The position numbers were made by a program, and so were the translations under genes. The notes beneath the pieces were generated by a model. The model did not search any database and had not been told where the DNA came from. It saw only the letters and a program-made list of their open reading frames with translations. From NCBI RefSeq assembly GCF_001308875.1, contig NZ_KQ465122.1, positions 1 through 64,000 of the forward strand: DNA of 64,000 nt, read 5' to 3'. Each line of letters starts with the position of its first letter. The first letter of the stretch is position 1. Of the stretch, positions 33,699-43,298 are shown one piece after another. This DNA is from Lysinibacillus sp. ZYM-1. GTDB lineage: Bacteria > Bacillota > Bacilli > Bacillales_A > Planococcaceae.

Positions 33699-35537
33699 AT
33701 GAGAACAGTATTTTTAACTGGTGGAACAGGTTTTATTGGAAAGCAATTAGTGAAGGAATTAGCCAAAGAGCATGTTACAATTTTTCTATTAGTGAGATCG
33801 AAAAGTAAAGCAACACGTATTTATCAAGAAATAGGCATCTTAAAAGAGGAAGTTATGCACTTTATTGAAGGTGATTTGACGAAAAGAGACTTAGGTCTAA
33901 GTGCTGAAGATAAGGAGTTGGTATTGAAAACGGATGTGATTATTCACGCAGGAGGCCCGATGGATATTCAAGCGACAAGCAAAGAGGCAGCTTCCGTATT
34001 TTTGAATGGTGCCCAACATATTAGTGAATTAGCTAAAAATATTCATCAATTGAAGGGATTGCAACAATTTATTCATGTTGTAGGCTATATGAGTCCCTTT
34101 GATGATAAAAATAGCAAGATTGCGATAGATGTGTTTAAAGAAGGAAACAATTTTTTGAAAATAAAAAATCCATATGAGAGAACAAAGTTTTTAGCAGATC
34201 TTTATATCCGCCAGCAGGCATCAACAGTAGGTTATCCGCTTTCAGTAATTAATCCACCAACTGTAGTTGGTAGTAGTAAAACAGGGAGTACGGAGCAAAC
34301 AGGAGGCTTAGGCTTGCTTGTGATGAGTATGCGAAAAGGGCTCATGCCAGTGATTCCTGGTGGTAAGGAATATAGATTACCACTTATTGCAAACGATGAA
34401 CTAGCAAAGTTTATTATGCAGGTTTTCAGATTGGAGCAACCAACTATACAAACATATACACTTGTTGAAGATAAACAACATGATCAGAATATTTCAGAAT
34501 TATTAGATGCTATGTCAGAAAGTATGAATATGACTGCACCTAGAATTTCTGCCCCATTGCCATTTATGAAAGTACTTATGAAAAGTGGCGTAAGCAAAAT
34601 AACCCAAATTCCTGCTGATGGGCTGAACTTTATTACAAATCGAACATTTTCAAATGGTTCAGCGAAAAAGATTATGGGAGAAGATTGGTTTAAGGAGACA
34701 AATGTAATGAAATTTTTCCCAGCCGTAATAGCTGATCTGGATTATCGCATGATGTATCAAAATGGTCAGCACAGTCATTTATTTAAACGAACATTATGTA
34801 ATAATACTACCATTTACCAATCACAAGGAGAGGGTAAACCGTTTATTTTATTACATGGTTTATTAAGTGATGGAGAGGATTTATTTCCTTTAGGGAAAGA
34901 GCTTCATGAAAAAACGGGTCGACCTGTATGGATCATGGACCTTCCAGGTTTGGGACGTTCTCCTTTTAAACGAGAAAAAAATCTTTTAAATATCTATTTG
35001 AATGTATTGAAAAAGTTATTGGAGGAAGCTACTAATGGTGCCCATCTAATTGGCCATTCATTTGGTGCGTATATTCTTTTGGAAGCATTAGTACAAAAGT
35101 ACATAGATAAGAAGTATACAATTACTTTACTTCAGCCACCTGTTGTTAAAAAAAATGCTAAATCGATAAATGTTCCACAATTTATGAACAAATGGACATT
35201 GAAATTGGCAACTACTAATTTGATAGAGCGTTATTTATTAAGTAATGGTTTATTTGAAAGTACGGAGAGTATCCCTGAACATTATATTGAAAAAATAAGT
35301 AACAGTTTTACTTCTCCTAGAATTTTAAATACTACGGTTCAGCTTAACAGTTTACTATTGAAAAACGTTCAAGGTGATTTCAATGAACTAACAAAGTATA
35401 ATCTTCGCATTATTTGGGGGGATTATGACAGAGGCTATTCTGCTCCTTCGCATCTTGGTAAGGTTGATTTTGTTCCATATGGTCATCATTTTCCTCTTAA
35501 CCATCCGAGTGAAACGGCTAATTTGGTAATAAAATAG
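33699..35537 (+). CDS. SDR / alpha-beta hydrolase fusion protein
   Basis: 612 residues in two parts. The N-terminal extended SDR domain (about 1-360) has TGGTGFIGKQL (7-17) for NAD(P) and a YERTKFLADLY segment with the Tyr-x3-Lys catalytic pair, as in fatty-acyl or thioester reductase-like SDRs. The C-terminal alpha/beta hydrolase (about 375-612) has the nucleophile elbow GHSFGAYILLE. The oxyanion strand is FILLHGLLSDG, with an Asp in WGDYDRG and a His in GHHFPLNHP as the rest of the triad. It could link ester hydrolysis with aldehyde or alcohol metabolism. It is controlled by the preceding TetR. Substrate unknown. Confidence 0.82.
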   Translation: MRTVFLTGGTGFIGKQLVKELAKEHVTIFLLVRSKSKATRIYQEIGILKEEVMHFIEGDLTKRDLGLSAEDKELVLKTDVIIHAGGPMDIQATSKEAASVFLNGAQHISELAKNIHQLKGLQQFIHVVGYMSPFDDKNSKIAIDVFKEGNNFLKIKNPYERTKFLADLYIRQQASTVGYPLSVINPPTVVGSSKTGSTEQTGGLGLLVMSMRKGLMPVIPGGKEYRLPLIANDELAKFIMQVFRLEQPTIQTYTLVEDKQHDQNISELLDAMSESMNMTAPRISAPLPFMKVLMKSGVSKITQIPADGLNFITNRTFSNGSAKKIMGEDWFKETNVMKFFPAVIADLDYRMMYQNGQHSHLFKRTLCNNTTIYQSQGEGKPFILLHGLLSDGEDLFPLGKELHEKTGRPVWIMDLPGLGRSPFKREKNLLNIYLNVLKKLLEEATNGAHLIGHSFGAYILLEALVQKYIDKKYTITLLQPPVVKKNAKSINVPQFMNKWTLKLATTNLIERYLLSNGLFESTESIPEHYIEKISNSFTSPRILNTTVQLNSLLLKNVQGDFNELTKYNLRIIWGDYDRGYSAPSHLGKVDFVPYGHHFPLNHPSETANLVIK

Positions 35538-35850
35538 TAGTACTAGCAGATGAGAGTGTGGGATAAATAAAAAGCGTGTAGTAAGATCGTGCAAAAGAAG
35601 ATGAGATCTTGTCTCAAGTGTCCAAAACTATCTGACCTTTTACAATTTAGAAAAAGAACATCAATTAATTTAAGTAACATCCAATAGTTTTAAATTTTAT
35701 AGTAATCAGGAACAATAAATAAAATTAATAAAGACACCTAGGATTAACTAGGTGTCTTGGATTCTGTCTAAATAATATAGACTTTAAATGTGTGAAAATT
35801 GCCTAATTTTAATGGATTTTTATGATAAGACTATACTTAATTTATTGGGA
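35538..35850. other. Intergenic region with a hairpin
   Basis: AAGACACCTAG (35731-35741) and CTAGGTGTCTT (35748-35758) form an 11-bp stem with a 6-base loop but no T-run. No gene. Confidence 0.45.
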
Positions 35851-36056
35851 GTGTCTGCAAGTTCTTGTCCAAATCGAAATGGAATTTATGTTATAACTAA
35901 AGGTTTTTATTAAAATAGCGTCTGCAAGTTCTTGTCCAAATTGAAGTAAAATTATTATGTTGGTTAAACGCTTTTTTTATTAAAAGTGTCTGGAAGTTCT
36001 TGTCTAAAACGAAAATAAATCAAGATATATGAGAGGGTGTCTGGAAGTTCTTGTCC
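35851..36056. repeat. Tandem array of four 20-bp repeats
   Basis: Copies at 35851-35870, 35918-35937, 35986-36005 and 36037-36056 share GTGTCTGGAAGTTCTTGTCC, with GCAAG instead of GGAAG in the first two. Start-to-start distances are 67, 68 and 51 bases. The first two intervals are themselves similar (both end TTTATTAAAA), so the unit is a degenerate tandem repeat of about 67 bp. On the minus strand each copy reads (M/L)DKN(F/L)QT followed by divergent sequence with stops. Confidence 0.8.
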
Positions 36057-36082
36057 ATATACAACTGGGATGGAAACTTTTC

Positions 36083-36183
<101 letters not shown>

Positions 36184-36308
36184 TCAAAAGGAGATTATTC
36201 GTTTAAATAATGCTAATTATCGTTTAATTTAGACATATCCACTATTAATAAAAATTATTCATATGTGTAAACAACTTAACTGGTTGTGACTATATCTTGA
36301 TAAAGGCT

Positions 36309-36349
36309 AAAAAGTTGATAAGGAGTATTTCTCCTTATCAACTTTTTTA
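36309..36349 (+). terminator. Very strong orphan terminator
   Basis: AAAAAGTTGATAAGGAG (36309-36325) pairs without mismatch with CTCCTTATCAACTTTTT (36331-36347), a 17-bp stem with a 5-base loop and T-run. There is no intact gene before it. The group II intron fragment starts 3 bases later. Confidence 0.85.
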
Positions 36350-36460
36350 GTGTGCCGGGCATGTCCGCAATCTATCGAGTGCAAGTTTTAAACCGAGAAG
36401 ACAGAAGTAGTCACTAGCCAAGCATAAGGAGTTCGTGGTGACGCAAAATCTGAATGCTTA
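36350..36460 (+). mobile_element. 5' fragment of a group II intron
   Basis: The sequence opens GTGTGCCGGGCATG and continues with CTATCGAGTGCAAG, GAAGACAGAAGTAGTCACTA and TTCGTGGTGACGC then AATCTGAA. In order and spacing these are the domain I blocks of bacterial group II introns that start GUGUGCC. Only about 110 bases remain; the rest of the ribozyme and the reverse transcriptase are gone. It lies directly after a terminator hairpin, a known target type for some bacterial group II introns. Identification is by memory of the consensus, not by search. Confidence 0.65.
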
Positions 36461-36468
36461 CTTTTTAA

Positions 36469-36669
36469 ATTGCTGTATTTACACCTGCTGCACCTGCGCT
36501 TTATAGTTCTTATGCGAAGGTTTATCTTAAATTAAAAGATTATGATAATGAAATTGCAATTCTTGATGAAGCAATAGAACGAATGAAATCTGAACGTGGT
36601 AATAATGAAACACGTATTATAGAATTTAATGAGCGCCGTACAAAAGCGTTAGCATTGAAGTATAAGTAA
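36469..36669 (+). pseudogene. C-terminal fragment of a helical-repeat protein
   Basis: An open stretch without a start codon encodes ALYSSYAKVYLKLKDYDNEI, AILDEAIERMKSERGNNETR and ends ALALKYK. The A-x3-Y-x-K-L-K-x-Y-D-x-A/E pattern looks like a TPR-type repeat at the end of a larger protein. It directly abuts the group II intron fragment, so the two were joined by deletion. Confidence 0.5.
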
Positions 36670-36679
36670 CTAAAATACT

Positions 36680-36714
36680 AAACGCCTGTTTAAATTGACA
36701 CATGACAGGTGTTT
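36680..36714 (+). terminator. Hairpin after the gene fragment
   Basis: AAACGCCTGT (36680-36689) pairs with ACAGGTGTTT (36705-36714) with one G-T pair. It probably is the original terminator of the fragmentary gene. Confidence 0.5.
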
Positions 36715-36897
36715 AAAATCGTATAGACTTTTTCTATTGATCGGTCTCAACTAATTCTCTTAGTAATATGGAGCTTCGATTTTGTCTTCTCCTAATTTAA
36801 TCTAACCATAAAATCAAACTTCGGACTTCAGCAATCGTTTCTTTCTGGAAATCCTTTTCTATATAAAAAGAACCTATTATTACTCCTAAGGATAATA

Positions 36898-38370
36898 TCA
36901 AAAATCTGGAATGTTATTTTTTTTCGAAGATATTTCAGCATTAAAAATCATACATAAAGTTTTAATTCCCTGTTGTAATTGTTGTTCACTCATAAACGAA
37001 AAACTTAATCGTAAATGACATTTTTCTTGTTCTACTGGAAAACAAACGGAACCTGGTAAAAATGATACAAAATTTTTTTTTGCTTCTATCAGAAGTTGAT
37101 TTGTATCTATCCAAATCGGAAGAGTAATCCATAAGTTTAATCCCCCATTAGGTATCATCCACGTAATCCCTTCAGGAGAGTATTTTGATAGTAATTCGAG
37201 TGACAAATCCCGTCTTACTTTTAATGCTGTTCTTAATTTTTTCATATGATCTATCATTTTCTTTGAAGTAATAAAGGGTAATAATGACTTCTGTGTTAAT
37301 AAAGGACTACCCAAATCTGCATTAGATTTAGCAGCCAATAGACGATTGAAAATCGAACCTGATGCTGAGAGAATTCCAATTCTGCAACTTGGAGCTAGAG
37401 TTTTACTTAACCCTTTTAAATATATTACATGACCATAATTATCCATACTTTTAATAGGGGCAGGGGGTTTTTTATCAAAATAAATCTCACTCCATGGATC
37501 ATCTTCTACAATAATACATTGAATACTTTTTGCGATCTCTAAAATTTGTCTACGTCGCTTTTGTGACATAACTACACCAGTGGGGTTATGGAAGGTAGGT
37601 ATTGTATAAATAATCTTTGGTTTGTATTTATCACACAAATTTTGCAATATATTTAAATTCATACCATCTCTATCTACTGGAACAGTAAGAATGGTAGCCC
37701 CTCTTCCTCTAAAAATGTCTATCGCTCCTGGATACGTAGGACTTTCCATTATCACAACATCATTAGGACCAATAAATGTACGAGCGATAAGATCTATTCC
37801 TTGTTGGGACCCATTTGTAACTAAAAGGTTTTCAGGTGTAGTAGGTACAGCAAATTGTTTTAAATAGTTAGACATTGCTTCTCTTAGTTCATACTCACCT
37901 TGGATTTCACTGTATCGAGATAATATCCTTGGGTTTTCAGAAAGCATTTTATGAATTTCTTTTTCTAAATATTGATTAGGGAGAAGCCCTGGGTCAATCA
38001 TTGATGAAGAGAGTTGAATTTCGCCTTGAATGTGATGAAAGCGAGAAAACTGAGCTCTTGGTAGATAATCTTGTATAGATAACTGCCAATTAAATGGTGG
38101 TTCATCTGTTTTTGAATTTCTTATATCTGTTTCGCCAATATTCACAAATGTTCCTTTTCCTTGAATAGAAATAATATAATTTTCTTTTTCGAGTTCTTTA
38201 TATGCTTTGACCACTGTAACAAAACTAACTTCTAATTTTTTAGATAATTCCCGGACAGAAGGTAACTGACTTCCTTCTAGTAATAGTCCTGATCGTATAT
38301 GGTCAACTATTGATTGGAAAATTTGTTTAGAAAGAGAAGTCTCTGATTTTCGTTGAATTTCAATATGCAT
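36898..38370 (-). CDS. MocR-type (GntR-aminotransferase) transcriptional regulator
   Basis: 490 residues. An N-terminal GntR winged helix (LPSVRELSKKLEVSFVTVVK, about 37-56) is joined to a full fold-type I aminotransferase domain (about 110-480). The PLP lysine is in YLKGLSKTLAPSCRIG. GGAGG site 6 bases before the ATG. It is divergent from a phzF-like operon, and TGTTATA repeats lie in the gap between them. MocR proteins sense PLP or amino compounds and often activate the divergent operon. Confidence 0.9.
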   Translation of the reverse strand: MHIEIQRKSETSLSKQIFQSIVDHIRSGLLLEGSQLPSVRELSKKLEVSFVTVVKAYKELEKENYIISIQGKGTFVNIGETDIRNSKTDEPPFNWQLSIQDYLPRAQFSRFHHIQGEIQLSSSMIDPGLLPNQYLEKEIHKMLSENPRILSRYSEIQGEYELREAMSNYLKQFAVPTTPENLLVTNGSQQGIDLIARTFIGPNDVVIMESPTYPGAIDIFRGRGATILTVPVDRDGMNLNILQNLCDKYKPKIIYTIPTFHNPTGVVMSQKRRRQILEIAKSIQCIIVEDDPWSEIYFDKKPPAPIKSMDNYGHVIYLKGLSKTLAPSCRIGILSASGSIFNRLLAAKSNADLGSPLLTQKSLLPFITSKKMIDHMKKLRTALKVRRDLSLELLSKYSPEGITWMIPNGGLNLWITLPIWIDTNQLLIEAKKNFVSFLPGSVCFPVEQEKCHLRLSFSFMSEQQLQQGIKTLCMIFNAEISSKKNNIPDF

Positions 38371-38386
38371 GTCTATCCTCCATAAA

Positions 38387-38463
38387 GTGTTATAGAAGTG
38401 TATTGAGTGTTATACCTAGTTTAGTTATAAAATAAGGTGATTCAAATGAACACATTATAACAT
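38387..38463. promoter_or_regulatory. Candidate MocR binding sites
   Basis: GTGTTATA occurs at 38387-38394 and again 20 bases later at 38407-38414 as a direct repeat, and TATAACA recurs inverted at 38456-38462. Direct repeats two helical turns apart in the divergent gap are typical of MocR sites. Assignment is by position. Confidence 0.5.
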
Positions 38464-38572
38464 CAAGGAGGATGCTTTGCTATGTATAGAGTGGGTGGGT
38501 GAGTTTATATTGAATATAGAATTAAGTACTGATTGAATAATTTTGAATAAAGGTAAACGGGAGGTTTTTTTA

Positions 38573-39355
38573 ATGAAATATTATGTAGTGGATGCTTTTG
38601 CTGAAAAAATATTTGAGGGTAATCCTGCCGGTGTTTGTATTATGGATGAATGGCTGCCTAAAAAAATGATGGAGAATATAGCTATTGAAAACAACCTTTC
38701 TGAAACAGCATTTGCTGTAAAAGAAAAAGATAGAGACAGTTATCATTTAAGATGGTTTACACCTGGAGGAGAAATTGATCTATGTGGACATGCTACCATA
38801 GCAACTGCTTATATCATCACAAATTTTTATGACAAAGAACTTAAAAAAATCAGATTTCAAACAAAGAGTGGTGAACTGATTGTTTCGAAAAAAAATGATC
38901 TTTATGAATTAGATTTCCCAAGTATAAAGCTTAACGAATATAGCTTAACAAAACAGATGGTGGAAGCACTCGGTATAAAACCTGTAGAAACTTTTTTAGG
39001 TAGAGATTTAGTGTTTGTACTTGAAAAAGAAGAAGATGTACTTAACTTGTCTCCTGATTTTACTAAATTAGCGCAATTTCCAGAAGGACTTGCTGTTTTT
39101 GTGACTGCAAAAGGTAATGAAGTTGATTTTGTTTCTAGAGCCTTTTGGCCAAAACTAAATGTAAATGAAGATCCAGTTTGTGGTTCAGCACATTGTAGTT
39201 TAATTCCATTATGGGCAAAACGGCTAGGAAAAAATGAAATGATAGCTAGACAGCTATCTAAACGTGGTGGAACACTATACTGTAAATACGACGATGTTAG
39301 AGTAAAGATTAGTGGTTCAGCTGTCTTATATTCAATTGCGGATCTACAATTATAA
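38573..39355 (+). CDS. PhzF family epimerase/isomerase
   Basis: 260 residues with the diaminopimelate-epimerase-like double fold. Conserved features are FEGNPAGVCI, NNLSETAF with the catalytic Glu44, GGEIDLCGHATIATAY, and NEDPVCGSAHCSL in the second half. ATG 38573 follows GGGAGG; the TTG at 38543 lies before that site. First gene of a probable four-gene operon facing the MocR regulator. The isomerised substrate is unknown. Confidence 0.9.
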   Translation: MKYYVVDAFAEKIFEGNPAGVCIMDEWLPKKMMENIAIENNLSETAFAVKEKDRDSYHLRWFTPGGEIDLCGHATIATAYIITNFYDKELKKIRFQTKSGELIVSKKNDLYELDFPSIKLNEYSLTKQMVEALGIKPVETFLGRDLVFVLEKEEDVLNLSPDFTKLAQFPEGLAVFVTAKGNEVDFVSRAFWPKLNVNEDPVCGSAHCSLIPLWAKRLGKNEMIARQLSKRGGTLYCKYDDVRVKISGSAVLYSIADLQL

Positions 39356-39422
39356 AAGGGAAAACACTTTAAAAAATAACAATTTTTAAGATTGTAAAAG
39401 ATAAGAATGGTGATTTTAAACT

Positions 39423-40607
39423 ATGAATACCAAAGGTTTTGACCCCAAAAATTTTTTAGCAAATCGTATTCAAACAATAAAGCCATCAGGTATACGACGC
39501 TTTTTCGATTTAGCTTATCAAATGGACAATGTTATATCTCTGGGAGTAGGTGAGCCTGATTACGTAACTCCATTAAATTTTCGTGAAGCAAGCATTTTAT
39601 CACTAGAGAAAGGTTATACCGCTTATTCTCCTAATGCAGGGCTTATTCAACTCCGAAAAGAAATTTCTGATTATTTATACAATAAATTTAATGCCAAATA
39701 TTCAGTCGAAAATGAAATTTTAGTAACTGTAGGATCTTCTGAAGCCCTTGATATTGCTATAAGAACTATCGTTAACCCTGGTGATGAAATAATAGTGATA
39801 GAACCTAGCTATGTATCGTACTCTCCAATTATTGAAATGGCGGGTGGAAAAGTAGTGACTATCCAAGCATTGGCTAATTTTGATTTTAAGCTCCAACCAG
39901 AGCAATTAGAAAAAGTTATAACAGATAAAACAAAAGGAATAATCATTTGCTCACCTAATAATCCCACTGGAACTGTCTTAAATAGGAGAGACCTTGAAAA
40001 AATAGCTGAGGTAATAGTAAAGCATAATCTACTGGTACTTTCGGATGAAATTTATTCAGAAATTACTTATGATGAATCCTTTACAAGCATGGTTTCCATC
40101 CCAGGTATGCAGGAAAGGACCATTTTAATGAATGGATTTTCAAAAGGTTTTGCTATGACAGGATGGAGATTAGGATTTGCTTGTGGACCATCAGAAATTA
40201 TTCAAGGAATGTTGAAGGTACATCAATATTCCATAATGTGCGCTCCTACAATGTCTCAATTTGCAGCAATAGAAGCTTTAAAAAATGGTCAGGAGCAAGT
40301 TAGAAAAATGGTGCAAAGTTATAACGACCGTAGAAATTATATTGTTAATGAATTCAATGAAATGGGACTTTCATGCCATTTACCAGGAGGAGCTTTTTAT
40401 GTATTCCCAGACATTTCATCTACAGGCTTATCAAGCGAAGAATTTGCTGAAAAACTACTAATAGATGAACAAGTTGCTGTGGTACCAGGTTCAGTATTCG
40501 GTAAAGGTGGTGAAGGGTATATAAGATGTAGTTATGTTACTCGTTTTGAACTGTTACAAGAAGCCATGCAACGAATTAAAAGATTCATAGATAAGGATAT
40601 TTTATAA
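39423..40607 (+). CDS. Class I/II PLP-dependent aminotransferase
   Basis: 394 residues. PLP contacts are [10 protein letters not shown] and LSDEIYSEI, and Schiff-base Lys241 is in [15 protein letters not shown]; Arg in YIRCSYVTR binds the carboxylate. It resembles the PatA/AspC-like aspartate or aromatic aminotransferase group. It follows the phzF-like gene by 67 bases with a modest ribosome site (GAATGGTGA). With an isomerase, an exporter and a thioesterase it may build or degrade an amino-acid-derived compound. Confidence 0.9.
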   Translation: MNTKGFDPKNFLANRIQTIKPSGIRRFFDLAYQMDNVISLGVGEPDYVTPLNFREASILSLEKGYTAYSPNAGLIQLRKEISDYLYNKFNAKYSVENEILVTVGSSEALDIAIRTIVNPGDEIIVIEPSYVSYSPIIEMAGGKVVTIQALANFDFKLQPEQLEKVITDKTKGIIICSPNNPTGTVLNRRDLEKIAEVIVKHNLLVLSDEIYSEITYDESFTSMVSIPGMQERTILMNGFSKGFAMTGWRLGFACGPSEIIQGMLKVHQYSIMCAPTMSQFAAIEALKNGQEQVRKMVQSYNDRRNYIVNEFNEMGLSCHLPGGAFYVFPDISSTGLSSEEFAEKLLIDEQVAVVPGSVFGKGGEGYIRCSYVTRFELLQEAMQRIKRFIDKDIL

Positions 40608-40638
40608 AGTATTTATACAACAGAAAAGAAGTGAAAAT

Positions 40639-41893
40639 ATGAAATTGAAAATTCATTATGCGTGGATAATTGTACTAGTTATATTTATAAACCTATTAGC
40701 TGTTCAAGGTGTTCGTTTATCATTTGGTGCATTTATAGAGCCATGGGAAAATGACTTTCAATTGGACCGAGGAACAATTTCACTTATCTCAACAATTAGC
40801 TTTATTGTTTATGGGGTATCTCAACCATTTATCGGAACATTAGTTGATAAGTTTGGTCCACGTTTAATACTTTCATTAAGTACTATTCTAGTGGCAATTA
40901 GCTTTTTATTGATGGCTTTTGTTAATAATTTTTGGCAATTATTGATTATTTATGGACTTTTTTTATCAGCTGGAGTTGGAGGAGCATCAAATGTAGCTGC
41001 AACTGTAATTGTTACAAACTGGTTTCATAAAAAACGGGGACTTGCTTTAGCAATAGTAGAAACTGGGTTTGGTGCAGGGCAAATGATACTTGTACCAGGG
41101 TCTCTTGCTTTAATACATTGGATTGGTTGGAAAGGAACTGTTAGTGTATTAGGCTTAATTTTGTTCATAGTAATCTTTCCTATAGTCTTGTTTTTAATAC
41201 GAAATACCCCTGAAGATAAAGAGCTGGAACGTATAGGAGGCCATAGTAATAAAGAAGTTACAAATATTAATAAGAAAAAAAGCAACACATTCTCTAATTG
41301 GGAAGTTTATCGAAAAAAACAATTTTGGTTCATTATTTTACCTTTCGCAATTTGTGGTTTTACTACTACAGGATTAATGGACACTCACTTAATCCCTATT
41401 CCAGTTATGCGGTTTTTCAACAAGCATAACTGGAATAGCAGTCAGTGTTTTGGCCGCATTTAATATAATTGGAATATTAATATCAGGAGTTATAGCAGAT
41501 CGATGGAGTAGTCGTAAGTTTCTAATTGTATTATATATAATCCGGCCACTTTCTCTTCTAATACTTTTAGATAATAGTAATCCTTATCTATTCATAATAT
41601 TTGCTATGATTTTTGGTTTAGTTGATTTTGCAACTGTAGCTCCTACTCAATTATTAGCAACCCAACATTTTAAAAACTATTCAATAGGTTTTATTATAGG
41701 CTGGCTATTTCTTAGTCATCAAATAGGATCTGCATTAGGGGCATATGTTCCAGGTCTAATGTATAATTTCCATGCCAATTATAATTCTTCTTTTTATCTA
41801 TCGATAATTATTTTATTAATTGGTGCAACTTTCACCTTTTTACTTCCTGAGCAAAAGACTCTGGAGGAAAAAGTCCGGGGTACTATTCAATAA
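40639..41893 (+). pseudogene. MFS transporter split by a frameshift
   Basis: The first frame (40639-41463) gives membrane helices 1-6 and part of 7; the second (in frame from 41402 to 41893) gives the rest. In the overlap the true protein continues from LIPI (ending at 41400) into [20 protein letters not shown] in the other frame, so one extra base or two lost bases occurred near 41401. Joined, it is a normal MFS protein of about 418 residues, close to oxalate/formate or monocarboxylate antiporters ([14 protein letters not shown] [19 protein letters not shown]). It may be inactive or a sequencing error. Confidence 0.8.
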
Positions 41894-41911
41894 TTTAAAA
41901 CGAGTGGTAAT

Positions 41912-42310
41912 ATGTTAGAAACTAATTTGAATGTTCGCTTTAATGACTGTGATTCTTTAGGACATGTTAACAATTCTGTTTATTTTACTTATTTTGAAGA
42001 AGCAAGAAAGAGACTATTTCAGATTTTCAATCATAATTTGAGTATAAAATCGTGGAACCTTATTGTTGCATCGACTAATTGCTATTTTCTTCAGGAAATT
42101 GGATATGCTCAAAAAATTAAAGTATATACATGGGTTAGCCGAATTGGTAAATCTAGCTTTGATGTAGAACATTCAATTGAGGATGAAAATAAAAATTGTA
42201 TTGCTCGTGGAAAGGCTGTTTTAGTTAATTTTAATTTTGAGGATAAGAAATCTATACCTATAAATAATGAGATTAGAGAGGAATTATTAAAACACATTAG
42301 TTTAAAATAA
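41912..42310 (+). CDS. Acyl-CoA thioesterase (4HBT hotdog fold)
   Basis: 132 residues of a single hotdog domain. The family motif is RFNDCDSLGHVNNSVYFTYF (about 9-28), with the catalytic Asp in this block. It is the length of YbgC/FadM-type thioesterases. It lies 18 bases after the MFS gene and ends the operon, with a long terminator hairpin behind. It would release an acyl product made by or imported for the pathway. Confidence 0.85.
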   Translation: MLETNLNVRFNDCDSLGHVNNSVYFTYFEEARKRLFQIFNHNLSIKSWNLIVASTNCYFLQEIGYAQKIKVYTWVSRIGKSSFDVEHSIEDENKNCIARGKAVLVNFNFEDKKSIPINNEIREELLKHISLK

Positions 42311-42312
42311 AA

Positions 42313-42356
42313 AGACAGACATAAGCACAATTAACTAAGAGTGCTTATGTCTGTCT
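42313..42356. terminator. Long perfect hairpin ending the phzF operon
   Basis: AGACAGACATAAGCAC (42313-42328) pairs without mismatch with GTGCTTATGTCTGTCT (42341-42356) around a 12-base loop. No long T-run follows. Confidence 0.65.
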
Positions 42357-42472
42357 AATATGCTTATTGTAAAGAGATACTTCAAATTTTTTAGTTAGTA
42401 ATTACGAAATCTGCAATGCTTAAGGGGGATTTCAAAAAATCGATCATAACCTACATCTGTACTTAAAATAAA

Positions 42473-42525
42473 ACGTCTAAAAGTTCTTGTCCGAAAAAAA
42501 TAAAAGTGTCTAAAAATTCTTGTCC
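42473..42525. repeat. Two copies of the 20-bp repeat
   Basis: ACGTCTAAAAGTTCTTGTCC (42473-42492) and GTGTCTAAAAATTCTTGTCC (42506-42525) match the 35.85-kb array core. They are only 33 bases apart. The second carries the same 3' flank (ATATACAA) as the last copy at 36037. Confidence 0.75.
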
Positions 42526-42564
42526 ATATACAAAAAGCACAGATATTTATAATGGGTAGTTGAC

Positions 42565-42626
<62 letters not shown>

Positions 42627-42701
42627 GTGTTTCATTGAAAAGTATACTAATAATAGTGAGACGAAATAACAAAAAAAGCAGAAGTCACATGGACCTCTGC
42701 G

Positions 42702-43298
42702 TTATTTGCTTTCCTTAATTAGTGCCTTCATGTCTCCAACAATTGTATCAACTGGTACGTTAGTGGCACCATCATAATCTTTAACAACTGTGCCGTCTGC
42801 ATTTACTAAATAATAGCTCGACATATGTATTACTTGGTCTGAGTTAGGATCATTTTTAACTAGTGAATTAAATGATTTTTTTGCAAATTGTTCAATGAAC
42901 TTTTGTTGATAGCCTGTTAACAGCTGCCATTTGCTATCATCTACAACGTTATACGTTTTTAAGTAATTCGTTAATACCTCAGGCTTATCCACTTCTGGAT
43001 CTACACTGAATGCGACAATTTGATAATCTTCAAGTCCTTCATCCTGTAGTGCTTGCTGGACCTCAGTCATATTAAATGTCATCGGTGGACAAATTGTTGT
43101 ACAGTTTGTAAATATGAACATGGCCAACCACGGTTTACCTTTTAAATTATCCAGGCTTACTTGCTCATTTTTTTGGTTTGTTACATTGAAATCTTGAACC
43201 TCGATATTTAACGTTGGTTCAAATTTGTAACTTCCACAAGCAGCTAACAAGCTACTTAACGCCAGAATGAAAACTAGCGCTATACTTTTTCTTTTCAT
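42702..43298 (-). CDS. SCO1/SenC family lipoprotein
   Basis: 198 residues. A signal peptide with lipobox LLAAC (Cys21) anchors it outside the membrane. The thioredoxin-like fold carries the copper-binding pair Cys66/Cys70 (FTNCTTICPP) and a His in QVIHMSSYYLV. It delivers copper to, or reduces, the CuA site of cytochrome oxidase. It stands alone on the minus strand with a weak ribosome site (AAGTGGGG). Confidence 0.92.
   Translation of the reverse strand: MKRKSIALVFILALSSLLAACGSYKFEPTLNIEVQDFNVTNQKNEQVSLDNLKGKPWLAMFIFTNCTTICPPMTFNMTEVQQALQDEGLEDYQIVAFSVDPEVDKPEVLTNYLKTYNVVDDSKWQLLTGYQQKFIEQFAKKSFNSLVKNDPNSDQVIHMSSYYLVNADGTVVKDYDGATNVPVDTIVGDMKALIKESK

Noticed and set aside
35851-36056. Possible CRISPR array
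   Set aside because: Cores are only 20 bp, spacers are 47, 48 and 31 bp and two are similar to each other, and no cas gene is in the window.
41025-41288. 87-codon minus-strand frame in the MFS gene
   Set aside because: Lies inside the MFS coding sequence and has no independent support.
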